Positions 49,861 to 62,409 of a DNA stretch of 64,000 bases are shown here, piece after piece. Below the pieces are notes generated by a model. The model saw only the letters and a list, made by a program, of their open reading frames with translations, made no database searches and had not been told where the DNA came from. The stretch lies in NCBI RefSeq assembly GCF_022965805.1, contig NC_133103.1, positions 34,009,281 to 34,073,280 of the forward strand. Direction: 5' to 3'. The DNA is from Primulina eburnea. Taxonomy: Eukaryota > Streptophyta > Magnoliopsida > Lamiales > Gesneriaceae. The translations under genes were made by a program, and so were the position numbers. The first letter of the stretch is position 1. Every line of letters begins with the position of its first letter.

Positions 49861-50065
49861 ATACTAGCTCAATTGGTACCAAGTCTCTTTGAACAATGTA
49901 CTTAAGCCAGGAGGTCATGGGTTCGAGACTTGGGGAGGTATCACTCCACCAACCTGGTGTGGAGATTCCTATGAGTAACGATGCCTATGGAAAGCCCGTG
50001 AGGGAAGAGTTCCAGAGGGGCTAAGGCCCATAGAGCAGAGCCCAAGATCGGGATAGCCTTGGGTC
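49861..50065 (+). mobile_element. Candidate tRNA-derived SINE
   Basis: TAGCTCAATTGG at 49865-49876 fits the Pol III box A consensus. GTTCGAGAC at 49921-49929 fits box B, 44 bp later. About 135 bp of non-coding body follow. The segment is flanked by ATTACA at 49855-49860 and 50066-50071. The left copy is the end of the gypsy LTR, so insertion at the LTR boundary is possible. No poly-A tail is visible, and the T-stem does not pair well, so it is not a tRNA gene. An unrelated LTR fragment ending in TTACA is the alternative. Confidence 0.5.
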
Positions 50066-51923
50066 ATTACAGAACACTTTTGCGTGCTCTTCTTAAAAAG
50101 AACTTGGATTGACATTTCTATGGACTTTATTTTGGGGTTGCCTAGGACTAAGAAGGGGATGAATTCTATTTTTGTTGTTGTGGATAGATTCTCTAAGATG
50201 GCACATTTTATAGCTTGTATAAAACCAATGATGCTTCAAAATTGCGGATTTGTTCTTTAGAGAAGTCGCTAGTTTGCATGGAATGCCTAGGACTATTGTT
50301 TCTGGTCGCGATGTTAAATTCTTGAGTTACTTTTGGAATACTTTATGGGCTAAACTTGGCACAAAATTGTTGTTTTCTACTACTTGTCATCCTCAAACGG
50401 ATGGACAAACTGAAGTTGTGAATAGAACTTTAGGAACACTTTTGCGTGTTATTATTAAAAAGAACTTGGATTGACATTTCTATGGACTTTATTTTGGGGT
50501 TGCCTAGGACTAAGAAGGGGAGGGATTCTATTTTTGTTTTGGATAGATTCTCTAAGATGGCACATTTTATAGCTTGTCATAAAACCGATGATGCTTCAAA
50601 CATTGTGGATTTGTTCTTTAGAAAAGTCGCTAGGTTGCATGGAATGCATAGGACTATTGTTTCTGGTCGCGATGTTAAATTCTTGAGTTACTTTTGGAAT
50701 ACTTTATGGGCTAAACTTGGCACAAAATTGTTGTTTTCTACTACTTGTCATCCTTAAACGGATGGACAAACTGAAGTTGTCAATAAAATTTTGGGAACAC
50801 TTTTGCATGCTATTCTTAAAAAGAACTTAGATTGACATTTCTATGGACTTTATTTTGGGGTTGCCTAGCACTAAGAAGGGGATGGATTCTATTTTTGTTG
50901 TTGTGGATAGATTCTCTATGATGGCACATTTTATAGCTAGTTATAAAACCGATGATGCTTCAAACATTGCGGATTTTTTCTTTAGAGAAGTCGTTAGGTT
51001 GCATGGCATGCCTAGGACTATTGTTTCTGGTCGCGATGTTAAATTCTTGAGTTACTTTTGGAAGACTTTATGGGCTAAACTTGGCACAAAATTGTTGTTT
51101 TCTACTACTTGTCATCCTCAAACGGATGGACAAACTGAAGTTTTCAATAGAACTTTGGGAACACTTTTGCGTGCTATTCTTAAAAAGAACTTGGATTGAC
51201 ATTTCGATGGACTTTATTTTGGGGTTGCCGAGGACTAAGAAGGGGAGTGATTCTATTTTGGTTGTTGTGGATAGATTCTCTAAGATGACACATTTTATAG
51301 CTTGTTATAAAACTGATGATGCTTCAAACATTGCAGATTGTTTCTTTAGAGAATTCGTTAGGTTGCTTGGCATGCCTAGGACAATTGTTTCTGGTCGCGA
51401 TGTTAAATTTTTGAGTTACTTTTTGAATACTTTATGGGCTAAACTTGGCACAAAATTGTTGATTTCTACTACTTGTCATCCTCAAACAAATGGACAAACT
51501 GAAGTTGTCAATAGAACTTTGGGAACACTTTTGCGTGCTATTCTTAAAAAGAACTTGGATTGACATTTCTATGGACTTTATTTTGGGGTTGCCTAGGACT
51601 AAGAAGGGGAGGGATTCTATTTTTGTTGTTGTGGATAGATTCTCTAAGATGGCACATTTTATAGCTTGTTATAAACCGATGATGCTTCAAACATTGCGGA
51701 TTTGTCTTTAGAGAAGTCGCTAGGTTGCATGGAATGCCTAGGACTATTGTTTCTGGTCGCGATGTTAAATTCTTGAGTTACTTTTGGAAGACTTTATGGG
51801 CTAAACTTGGCACAAAATTGTTGTTTCCTACTACTTTTCATCCTCAAACGGATGGACAAACTGAAGTTTTCAATTGAACTTTGGGAACACTTTTGCGTGC
51901 TATTTTTAAAAAGAACTTGGATT

Positions 51924-53378
51924 GACATTTCGATGGACTTTATTTTGGGGTTGCCTAGGTCTAAGAAGGGGATGGATTCTATTTTTGTTGTTGTGGATAG
52001 ATTCTCTAAGATGGCACATTTTATAGCTTGTTATAAAACTGATGATGCTTCAAACATTGCAGATTATTTCTATAGAGAATTCGTTAGGTTGCTTGGCATG
52101 CCTAGGACTATTGTTTCTGGTCGCGATGTTAAATTTTTGAGTTACTTTTTGAATACTTTATGGGCTAAACTTGGCACAAAATTGTTGTTTTCTACTACTT
52201 GTCATCCTCAAACGGATGGACAAACTGAAGTTGTCAATAGAACTTTGGGAACACTTTTGCGTGCTATTCTTAAAAAAAACTTGGATTGACATTTCTATGA
52301 ACTTTATTTTGGTGTTGCCTAGGGCTAAGAAGGGGAGGGATTCTATTTTTGTTGTTGTGGATAGATTCTCTAAGATGGCACATTTTATAACTTGTCATAA
52401 AACCGATGATGCTTCAAACATTGCAGATTTGTTCTTTAGAGAAGTCGCTAGGTTGCATGGAATGCCAATGACTATTGTTTCTGGTCGCGATGTTAAATTC
52501 TTGAGTTACTTTTGGAATAATTTATGGGCTAAACTTGGCACAAAATTGTTGTTTTCTAGTACTTGTCATCCTCAAACGGATGCACAAACTGAAGTTGTCA
52601 ATAGAACTTTGGGAACACTTTTGCGTGCTATTCTTAAAAAGAACTTGGATTGACATTTCTATGGACTTTATTTTGGGGTTGCCTAGGACTAAGAAGGGGA
52701 TGGATTCTATTTTTGTTGTTGTGGATAGATTCTCTAAGATGGCACATTTTATAGCTTGTTATAAAACTGATGATGCTTCAAACATTGCAGATTGTTTCTT
52801 TAGAGAATTCGTTAGGTTGCTTGGCATGCCTAGGACTATTGTTTCTGGTCGCGATGTTAAATTTTTGAGTTACTTTTTGAATACTTTATGGGCTAAACTT
52901 GGCACAAAATTGTTGTTTTCTACTACTTGTCATCCTCAAACGGATGGACAAACTGAAGTTGTCAATAGAACTTTGGGAACACTTTTGCGTGCTATTCTTA
53001 AAAAGAACTTGGATTGACATTTCTATGGACTTTATTTTGGTGTTGCCTAGGGCTAAGAAGGGGAGGGATTCTATTTTTGTTGTTGTGGATAGATTCTCTA
53101 AGATGGCACATTTTATAACTTGTCATAAAACCGATGATGCTTCAAACATTGCGGATTTGTTCTTTAGAGAAGTCGCTAGGTTGCATGGAATGCCAATGAC
53201 TATTGTTTCTGGTCGCGATATTAAATTCTTGAGTTACTTTTGGAATACTTTATGGGCTAAACTTGGCACAAAATTGTTGTTTTCTACTACTTGTCATCCT
53301 CAAACGGATGGACAAACTGAAGTTGTCAATAGAACTTTGGGAACACTTTTGCGTGCTATTCTAAAAAGAACTTGGATT
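51924..53378 (+). repeat. Two-monomer (728-bp) higher-order repeat
   Basis: Units alternate B (51924, 52652: AAAACTGATG, GAATTCG, TTTTTGAAT) and C-like (52288, 53016: GGTGTTGCC, GCCAATGAC, AACTTGTCAT). Confidence 0.78.
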
Positions 53379-55196
53379 GACATTTCGATGGACTTTATTT
53401 TGGGGTTGTCGAGGAATAAGAAGGGGAGTGATTCTATTTTATTTTTGTGGATAGATTCTCTAAGATGACAAATTTTATAGCTTGTCATAAAACCTATGAT
53501 GCTTCAAACATTGCGGATTTGTTCTTTAGAGAAGTCGCTAGGTTGCATGGAATGCCTAGGACTATTGTTTCTGGTCGCGATGTTAAATTCTTGAGTTACT
53601 TTTGGAAGACTTTATGGGCTAAACTTGGCACAAAATTGTTGTTTTCTACTACTTGTCATCCTCAAACGGATGGACAAACTGAAGTTTTCAATAGAACTTT
53701 GGGAACACTTTTGCGTGCTATTCTTAAAAAGAACTTGGATTGACATTTCGATGGACTTTATTTTGGGTTTGTCGAGGAATAAGAAGGGGAGTGATTCTAT
53801 TTTTGTTTTTGTGGATAGATTCTCTAAGATGACAAATTTTATAGCTTGTCATAAAACCGATGAAGCTTCAAACATTGCGGATTTGTTCTTTAGAGAAGTC
53901 GCTAGGTTGCATGGAATGCCTGGGACTATTGTTTCTGGTCGCGATGTTAAATTCTTGAGTTACTTTTGGAAGACTTTATGGGCTAAACTTAGCACAAAAT
54001 TGTTGTTTTCTACTACTTGTCATCCTCAAACGGATGGACAAACTGAAGTTTTCAATTGAACTTTGGGAACACTTTTGCCTGCTATTTTTAAAAAGAACTT
54101 GGATTGACATTTCGATGGACTTTATTTTGGGGTTGCCTAGGACTAAGAAGGGGATGGATTCTATTTTTGTTGTTGTGGATAGATTCTCTAAGATGGCACA
54201 TTTTATAGCTTGTCATAAAACCAATGATGCTTCAAACATTGCGGATTTGTTCTTTAGAAAAGTCGCTAGGTTGCATGGAATGCATAGGACTATTGTTTCT
54301 GGTCGCGATGTTAAATTCTAGAGTTACTTTTGGAATACTTTATGGGCTAAACTTGGCACAAAATTGTTGTTTTCTACTACTTGTCATCCTCAAACGGATA
54401 GACAAACTAAAGTTGTCAATAGAACTTTAGGAACACTTTTGCGTGCTATTCTTAAAAAGAACTTGGATTGACATTTCTATGGACTTTATTTTGGAGTTGC
54501 CTAGGACTAAGAAGGGGATGGATTCTATTTTTGTTGTTGTGGATAGATTCTCTAAGATGGCACATTTTATAGCTTGTTATAAAACCGATGATGCTTCAAA
54601 ATTGCGGATTTGTTCTTTAGAGAAGTCGCTAGGTTGCATGGAATGCCTAGGACTATTGTTTCTGGTCGCGAAGTTAAATTCTTGAGTTACTTTTGGAATA
54701 CATTATGGGCTAAATTGGCACAAAATTGTTGTTTCCTACTACTTGTCATCCTCAAACGGATGGACAAACTGAAGTTTTCAATTGAACTTTGGGAACACTT
54801 TTGCGTGCTATTCTTAAAAAGAACTTGGATTGACATTTCGATGGACTTTATTTTGGGGTTGCCGAGGAATAAGAAGGGGAGTGATTCTATTTTTGTTTTT
54901 GTGGATAGATTCTCTAAGATGGCACATTTTATAGCTTGTCATAAAACCGATGATGCTTCAAACATTGCGGATTTGTTCTTTAGAGAATTTCGTTAGGTTG
55001 CATGGAATGCCTAGGACTATTGATTTTGGTCGCGATGTTAAATTCTTGAGTTACTTTTCGAAGACTTTATGGGCTAAACTTGGCACAAAATTGTTGTTTT
55101 CTACTACTTGTCATCCTCCAACGGATGGACAAACTGAAGTTGTCAATAGAACTTTGGGAACACTTTTGCGTGCTATTCTTAAAAAGAACTTGGATT

Positions 55197-58100
55197 GACA
55201 TTTCTATGGACTTTATTTTGGGGTTTCCTAGGACTAAGAAGGGGAGGGATTCTATTTTTGTTGTTGTGGATAGATTCTCTAAGATGGCACATTTTATAGC
55301 TTGTCATAAAACCGATGATGCTTCAAACATGGCGGATTTGTTCTTTAGAGAAGTCGCTAGGTTGCATGGAATGCCTAGGACTATTGTTTCTGGTCACGAT
55401 GTTAAATTCTTGAGTTACTTTGGGAATACTTTATGGGCTAAACTTGGCACAAAATTGTTGTTTTCTACTACTTGTCATCCTCAAACGGATGGACAAACTG
55501 AAGTTGTCAATAGAACTTTGGGAACACTTTTGCGTGCTATTCTTAAAAAGAACTTGGATTGACATTTCTATGGACTTTATTTTGGGGTTGCCTAGGACTA
55601 AGAAGGGGATGGATTCTATTTTTGTTGTTGTGGATAGATTCTCTAAGATGGCACATTTTATAGCTTGTTATAAAACTGATGATGCTTCAAACATTGCAGA
55701 TTATTTCTTTAGAGAATTCGTTAGGTTGCTTGGCATGCCTAGGACTATTGTTTCTGGTCGCGATGTTAAATTTTTGAGTTACTTTTTGAATACTTTATGG
55801 GCTAAACTTGGCACAAAATTGTTGTTTTCTACTACTTGTCATCCTCAAACGGATGGACGAACTGAAGTTGTCAATAGAACTTTGGGAACACTTTTGCGTG
55901 CTATTCTTAAAAAGAACTTGGATTGACATTTCTATGGACTTTATTTTGGTGTTGCCTAGGACTAAGAAGGGGAGGGATTCTATTTTTGTTGTTGTGGATA
56001 GATTCTCTAAGATGGCACATTTTATAACTTGTCATAAAACCGATGATGCTTCAAACATTGCGGATTTGTTCTTTAGAGAAGTCGCTAGGTTGCATGGAAT
56101 GCCAATGACTATTGTTTCTGGTCGCGATGTTAAATTCTTGAGTTACTTTTGGATTACTTTATGGGCTAAACTTGGCACAAAATTGTTGTTTTCTACTACT
56201 TGTCATCCTCAAATGTATGGACAAACTGAAGTTGTCAATAGAACTTTGGGAACACTTTTGCATGCTATTCTTAAAAAGAACTTGGATTGACATTTCTATG
56301 GACTTTATTTTGGGGTTGCCTAGGACTAAGAAGGGGATGGATTCTATTTTTGTTGTTGTGGATAGATTCTCCAAGATGGCACATTTTATAGCTAGTTATA
56401 AAACCGATGATGCTTCAAACATTGCGGATTTTTTCTTTAGAGAAGTCGTTAGGTTGCATGGCATGCCTAGGAATATTGTTTCTTGTCGCGATGTTAAATT
56501 TTTGAGTTACTTTTGGAATACTTTATGGGTTAAACTTGGCACAAAATTGTTGTTTTCTACTACTTGTCATCCTCAAACGGATGGACAAACTGAAGTTGTC
56601 AATAGAACTTTGGGAACACTTTTGCGTGCTATTCTTAAAAAGAACTTGGATTGACATTTCTATGGACTTTATTTTGGGGTTTCCTAGGACTAAGAAGGGG
56701 AGGGATTCTATTTTTGTTGTTGTGGATAGATTCTCTAAGATGGCACATTTTATAGCTTGTCATAAAACCGATGATGCTTCAAACATGGCGGATTTGTTCT
56801 TTAGAGAAGTCGCTAGGTTGCATGGAATGCCTAGGACTATTGTTTCTGGTCACGATATTAAATTCTTGAGTTACTTTGGGAATACTTTATGGGCTAAACT
56901 TGGCACAAAATTGTTGTTTTCTACTACTTGTCATCCTCAAACGGATGGACAAACTGAAGTTGTCAATAGAACTTTGGGAACACTTTTGCGTGCTATTCTT
57001 AAAAAGAACTTGGATTGACATTTCTATGGACTTTATTTTGGGGTTGCCTAGGACTAAGAAGGGGAGGGATTCTATTTTTGTTGTTGTGGATAGATTCTCT
57101 AAGATGGCACATTTTATAACTTGTCATAAAACCGATGATGCTTCAAACATTGCGGATTTGTTCTTTAGAGAAGTCGCTAGGTTGCATGGAAAGCCAATGA
57201 CTATTGTTTCTGGTCGCGATGTTAAATTCTTGAGTTACTTTTGGATTACTTTATGGGCTAAACTTGGCACAAAATTGTTGTTTTCTACTACTTGTCATCC
57301 TCAAACGGATGGACAAACTGAAGTTGTCAATAGAACTTTGGGAACACTTTTGCATGCTATTCTTAAAAAGAACTTGGATTGACATTTCTATGGACTTTAT
57401 TTTGGGGTTGCCTAGGACTAAGAAGGGGATGGATTCTATTTTTGTTGTTGTGGATAGATTCTCCAAGATGGCACATTTTATAGCTAGTTATAAAACCGAT
57501 GATGCTTCAAACATTGCGGATTTTTTCTTTAGAGAAGTCGTTAGGTTGCATGGCATGCCTAGGAATATTGTTTCTGGTCGCGATGTTAAATTTTTGAGTT
57601 ACTTTTGGAATACTTTATGGGTTAAACTATGCACAAAATTGTTGTTTTCTACTACTTGTCATCCTCAAACGGATGGACAAACTGAAGTTGTCAATAGAAC
57701 TTTGGGAACACTTTTGCGTGCTATTCTTAAAAAGAACTTGGATTGACATTTCTATGGACTTTATTTTGGGGTTTCCTAGGACTAAGAAGGGGAGGGATTC
57801 TATTTTTGTTGTTGTGGATAGATTCTCTAAGATGGCACATTTTATAGCTTGTCATAAAACCGATGATGCTTCAAACATGGCGGATTTGTTCTTTAGAGAA
57901 GTCGCTAGGTTGCATGGAATGCCTAGGACTATTGTTTCTGGTCACGATGTTAAATTCTTGAGTTACTTTGGGAATACTTTGTGGGCTAAACTTGGCACAA
58001 AATTGTTGTTTTCTACTACTTGTCATCCTCAAACGGATGGACAAACTGAAGTTGTCAATAGAACTTTGGGAACACTTTTGCGTGCTATTCTTAAAAAGAA

Positions 58101-58835
58101 CTTGGATTGACATTTCTATGGACTTTATTTTGGTGTTGCCTAGGACTAAGAGGGGGAGTGATTCTATTTTTGTTGTTGTGGATAGATTCTCTAAGATGGC
58201 ACATTTTATAACTTGTCATAAAACCGATGATGCTTCAAACATTGCGGATTTGTTCTTTAGAGAAGTCGCTAGGTTGCATGGAATGCCAATGACTATTGTT
58301 TCTGGTCGCGATGTTAAATTCATGAGTTACTTTGGATTACTTTATGGGCTAAACTTGGCACAAAATTGTTGTTTTCTACTACTTGTCATCCTCAAACGGA
58401 TGGACAAACTGAAGTTGTCAATAGAACTTTGGGAACACTTTTGCATGCTATTCTTAAAAAGAACTTGGATTGACATTTCTATGGACTTTATTTTGGGGTT
58501 GCCTAGGACTAAGAAGGGGATGGATTCTATTTTTGTTGTTGTGGATAGATTCTCCAAGATGGCACATTTTATAGCTAGTTATAAAACCGATGATGCTTCA
58601 AACATTGCGGATTTTTTCTTTAGAGAAGTCGTTAGGTTGCATGGCATGCCTAGGAATATTGTTTCTGGTCGCGATGTTAAATTTTTTAGTTACTTTTGGA
58701 ATACTTTATGGGTTAAACTTGGCACAAAATTGTTGTTTTCTACTACTTGTCATCCTCAAACGGATGGACAAACTGAAGTTGTCAATAGAACTTTGGGAAC
58801 ACTTTTGCGTGCTATTCTTAAAAAGAACTTGGATT
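55197..58835 (+). repeat. Three-monomer (1092-bp) higher-order repeat A-B-C-D-A-C-D-A-C-D
   Basis: Units start at 55197 A, 55561 B, 55925 C, 56289 D, 56653 A, 57017 C, 57381 D, 57745 A, 58109 C and 58472 D. Diagnostics: A has GGTTTCC, ACATGGCGG, GGTCACGAT and TTTGGGAAT. C has GCCAATGAC (GCATGG or GCAAGC variants) and GGATTAC. D has CTCCAAG, AGCTAGTTAT, AGGAATATTG and GGGTTAAAC. The A-C-D trimer occurs three times (the first with B inserted), with near-identical copies. This is classical satellite homogenisation. Confidence 0.88.
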
Positions 58836-59154
58836 GACATTTCTAGGAACTTTATTTTGGGGTTGCCTAGGACTAAGAAGTGGAGGGATTCTATTTTTGT
58901 TGCTGTGGATAGATTCTCTAAGATGTCACATTTTATAGCTTGTCATAAAACCGATGAAGCTTCAAACATTGCGGATTTGTTCTTTAGAGAAGTCGTTAGG
59001 TTGCATGGCAGGCCTAGGAATATTGTTTCTGGTCGCGATGTTAAATTCTTGAGTTACTTTTGGAAGACTTTATGGGCTGAACTTGGCACAAAATTGTTGT
59101 TTTCTACTACTTGTCATCCTCAAACGGATGAACAAACTGAAGTTTTCAATTGAA

Positions 59155-60296
59155 CTTTGGGAACACTTTTGCGTGCTATATTTAAAAAGAACTTGGATTG
59201 ACATTTCGATGGACTTTATTTTGGGGTTGCCTAGGACTAAGAAGGGGATGGATTCTATTTTTGTTGTTGTGGATAGATTCTCTAAGATGGCACATTTTAT
59301 AGCTTGTCATAAAACCGATGATGCTTCAAACATTGCGGATTTGTTCTTTAGAAAAGTCGCTAGGTTGCATGGAATGCATAGGACTATTGTTTCTGGTCGC
59401 GATGTTAAATTCTTGAGTTACTTTTGGAATACTTTATGGGCTAAACTTGGCACAAAATTGTTGTTTTCTACTACTTGTCATCCTCAAACGGATGGACAAA
59501 CTGAAGTTGTCAATAGAACTTTAGGAACACTTTTGCGTGCTATTCTTAAAAAGAACTTGGATTGACATTTCTATGAACTTTATTTTGGGGTTGCCTAGGA
59601 CTAAGAAGTGCAGGGATTCTATTTTTGTTGTTGTGGATAGATTCTCTAAGATGACACATTTTATAGCTTGTCATAAAACCGATGAAGCTTCAAACATTGC
59701 GGATTTGTTCTTTAGAGAAGTCGCTAGGTTGCATGGAATGCCTAGGACTATTGTTTCTGGTCGCGATGTTAAATTCTTGAGTTACTTTTGGAAGACTTTA
59801 TGGGCTAAACTTGGCACAAAATTGTTGTTTTCTACTACTTGTCATCCTCAAACGGATGGACAAACTGAAGTTTTCAATTGAACTTTGGGAACACTTTTGC
59901 GTGCTATTTTTAAAAAGAACTTGGATTGACATTTTGATGGACTTTATTTTGGGGTTGCCTAGGACTAAGAAGGGGATGGATTCTATTTTTGTTGTTGTGG
60001 ATAGATTCTCTAAGATGGCACATTTTATAGCTTGTCATAAAACCGATGATGCTTCAAACATTGCGGATTTGTTCTTTAGAAAAGTCGCTAGGTTGCATGA
60101 AATGCATAGGACTATTGTTTCTGGTCGCGATGTTAAATTCTTGAGTTACTTTTGGATTACTTTATGGGCTAAACTTGGCACAAAATTGTTGTTTTCTACT
60201 ACTTGTCATCCTCAAACGGATGGACAAACTGAAGTTGTCAATAGAACTTTGGGAACACTTTTGCGTGCTCTTCTTATAAAGAACTTGGATTGACAT
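59155..60296 (+). repeat. Part of a four-monomer (1455-bp) repeat flanking the solo LTR
   Basis: The run with GAAGTGCAGGG (near 59606), CATGAAATGCA and TGCTCTTCTT reappears 3625 bp later (63231 onward). That distance equals the 2165-bp LTR, 5-bp duplication and 1455 bp. The LTR therefore separates two copies of a four-unit repeat. Confidence 0.82.
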
Positions 60297-60521
60297 TTCT
60301 ATGGACTTTATTTTGGGGTTTCCTAGGACTAAGAAGGGGATGGATTCTATTTTTGTTGTTGTGGATAGATTCTCTAAGATGGCACATTTTATAGCTTGTT
60401 ATAAAACCGATGATGCTTCAAAATTGCGGATTTGTTCTTTAGAGAAGTCGCTAGGTTGCATGGAATGCCTAGGACTATTGTTTCTGGTCGCGATGTTAAA
60501 TTCTTGAGTTACTTTTGGAAT

Positions 60522-60526
60522 ACTTT
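60522..60526. other. Target site duplication ACTTT (left; right copy 62692-62696)
   Basis: ACTTT is present on both sides of 60527-62691. Removing the LTR and one copy restores the standard GGAATACTTTATGGG of the monomer. Confidence 0.95.
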
Positions 60527-60679
60527 TGTAATGCCCGAGGAATTTATCCCGTTAATTCCAAATGAGTTAGCGATGATTATTATAATCTACTGGTGATAAT
60601 CGATTTTATTATAGACGAAAGAGATCGGACCGCAAAAGACGAGAAAATACATCAAATAATCAGAAGGGCCGAAGCCATG

Positions 60680-60927
60680 GCGCACATGCGCGAAGAAATG
60701 CGCGCATATGCGCGACATGTCCAGAAGGTTCGGCGCATATGCGCGACGTAGATGGCGCACATGCGCGGGAGGGACAGTAGGCTTGGCGCATATGCACGAG
60801 GGGCATGGTGCGTGACCAGTAGGTCTCGCTCATATGCGCGACTTGAGTTCGCGCATATGCGCGAGGAGTGCAGAAGCTGGACAATGCTTCCGGCGCATAT
60901 GCGCGGGCATCGAGCGCGCATATGCGC
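60680..60927 (+). repeat. GCGCATATGCGC palindrome cluster (9 copies)
   Basis: Copies lie near 60680, 60702, 60733, 60755, 60786, 60827, 60851, 60893 and 60916. The core is a perfect 12-bp palindrome; some copies read GCGCACATGCGC. The cluster lies about 50 bp upstream of a TATATATA run. Confidence 0.88.
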
Positions 60928-60977
60928 CAGTCATGCAAAACGTAAGCTTGCCATTTGGCTTATTGCATGTCCGAGAT

Positions 60978-60999
60978 GTATATATATATATATACATAT
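60978..60999 (+). promoter_or_regulatory. Putative TATA region of solo LTR
   Basis: An alternating TA run (60979-60995) followed by ATAAACG, just downstream of the palindrome cluster. Simple-repeat character lowers certainty. Confidence 0.5.
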
Positions 61000-61740
61000 A
61001 AACGTTAATCAGCAGAAGAAAATCGAGGATTGAAGGGAAAGCTTACTTCTTAATTTTGAAACTTGATTTACGAGCGAACCGTCTATCTGAATTAAAATCC
61101 GACTTCGGTACTATGTTCCTATCAACGCAGGATACAACTGGACGTAAGTTTTGTTACGTTTTGACATGTCTTGAAATTATGATGTTGTTAGAATTGAATA
61201 CACGTCATATATGTTGTTCTTGACATGTTAGACAGCGTAGAATCGAAGTCAGATTAAGAAACGGATTGAATATGAAATTGTTATGATTTTCGGAGTAGTT
61301 TTGGAGCCGATTTGATATCAGAATTGAGTTGTTATTGATTATAGAATTGATATCTGACTGATATGATAGGGCTGGATATATTGAGATTATGATGTTATGT
61401 TGTTGAAACATAATTTGATTGAATTCTGTTTGTATCCAGTATTAATTGAGTGGTGTATTGATACCATACCCTCGATATTGTTATTGTCAGACTGAGTATT
61501 GAGAGGCTTGGGGTTCGAGACTTCGACAGAGCCAGGGTATCAGAAAGAAAGGTATAAATTAATGTTGAGTTGGGATTGCACAACTCGAGGAAGGTTTGAC
61601 TCGAGTTTCCCTAAATCACATACTTAGTTTATTACATTGATTCTTGTAATTCATGAGATTGATGATTGTAGTCTATTTATTTATAGCCACTGCATGTAAT
61701 GACTGCTGATTCGCTAGTCATTGATTGATTTGCTTAGATA

Positions 61741-62020
61741 CTGACTGTATGTATTGATTACTGAGTCGTTGAGTCATAGGCTGATTCGCCTAGTCACCGG
61801 CTGATTCGTCGGGTTATTGACTGATTCGTCTTATTATAGGCTGATTCGCCTAGTCACCGGCTGATTCGTCGGGTGATTGACTGATTCGTCTAAACTTAAG
61901 CTGATTCGCTTAATTACAGGCTGATTCGTCTGGTTATTGGCTGATTCGCCTAATTACCGGCTGATTCGTCAGGTTATTGACTGAGTCGTCAATTCTGCGG
62001 CTGATTCGCCCAGACACTGA
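61741..62020 (+). repeat. 20-bp minisatellite, 14 copies in exact register
   Basis: From 61761 to 62020 every 20 bp restarts with CTGATTCG or CTGAGTCG, followed by a variable tail such as CCTAGTCACCGG or TCGGGTTATTGA. The copy at 61741 is degenerate, and related sequence begins near 61706. There are no indels among the 13 register copies. It is absent from the related LTR at 3480-5311. Confidence 0.93.
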
Positions 62021-62120
62021 TATATGAATTATATCGATGCCGTTTAGGGATTGATTCATTCCTATCGACTGAGATTCGATATAATACCTATATTCAGACA
62101 TCGGGATCCCTAGGATAGAG

Positions 62121-62204
62121 TTGAGTCGAGTCTGAGACGACGCGTCAGTGGAGTCGAGTCTGAGACGACGCGTCGGTTGAGTTGAGTCTGATATGACATG
62201 TTGA
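62121..62204 (+). repeat. 28-bp tandem triplication
   Basis: Copies at 62121, 62149 and 62177 share GAGTCGAGTCTGAGACGACG; the third is diverged. Confidence 0.88.
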
Positions 62205-62374
62205 TTTACATTGTTTATGCCATTCATGATTATTGAATGTTTGATATGAATTTATGTTTCTGATTTGAGACATGTTATGAATACTTCTTATATATGCTAT
62301 CGTATATGCTTTTATATGACTGCATGTTTACATTGTTTATACTGGGATATTTATATCTCACCGGAGTTATCCGG

Positions 62375-62409
62375 CTGTTGTCTTGTTTTGTATGTGTGCA
62401 TGACAACAG
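62375..62409 (+). other. Conserved LTR stem-loop (CTGTTGTC / GACAACAG)
   Basis: Same 8-bp arms as 4995-5028, at 62375-62382 and 62402-62409, with a 19-nt loop. Loop bases differ between the two LTRs while the arms are unchanged. Confidence 0.6.

Larger units (their letters stand above)
50072..60526 (+). repeat. Integrase-derived 364-bp satellite, block 5 (plus)
   Basis: About 28.7 units with more subfamily diversity than block 3. Frames with [10 protein letters not shown] and EASN variants resemble the minus-strand blocks at 5312-7994 and 12403-15083. Several units have in-frame stops (for example CAATTGAAC near 51884, 54054, 59152 and 59878). All inspected units keep Gly at the second catalytic position. 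It is interrupted at 60526 by a solo LTR. Confidence 0.96.

Noticed and set aside
49865..49945. Functional tRNA gene
   Set aside because: Boxes A and B are present, but acceptor and T stems do not pair and no plausible anticodon arm could be drawn.
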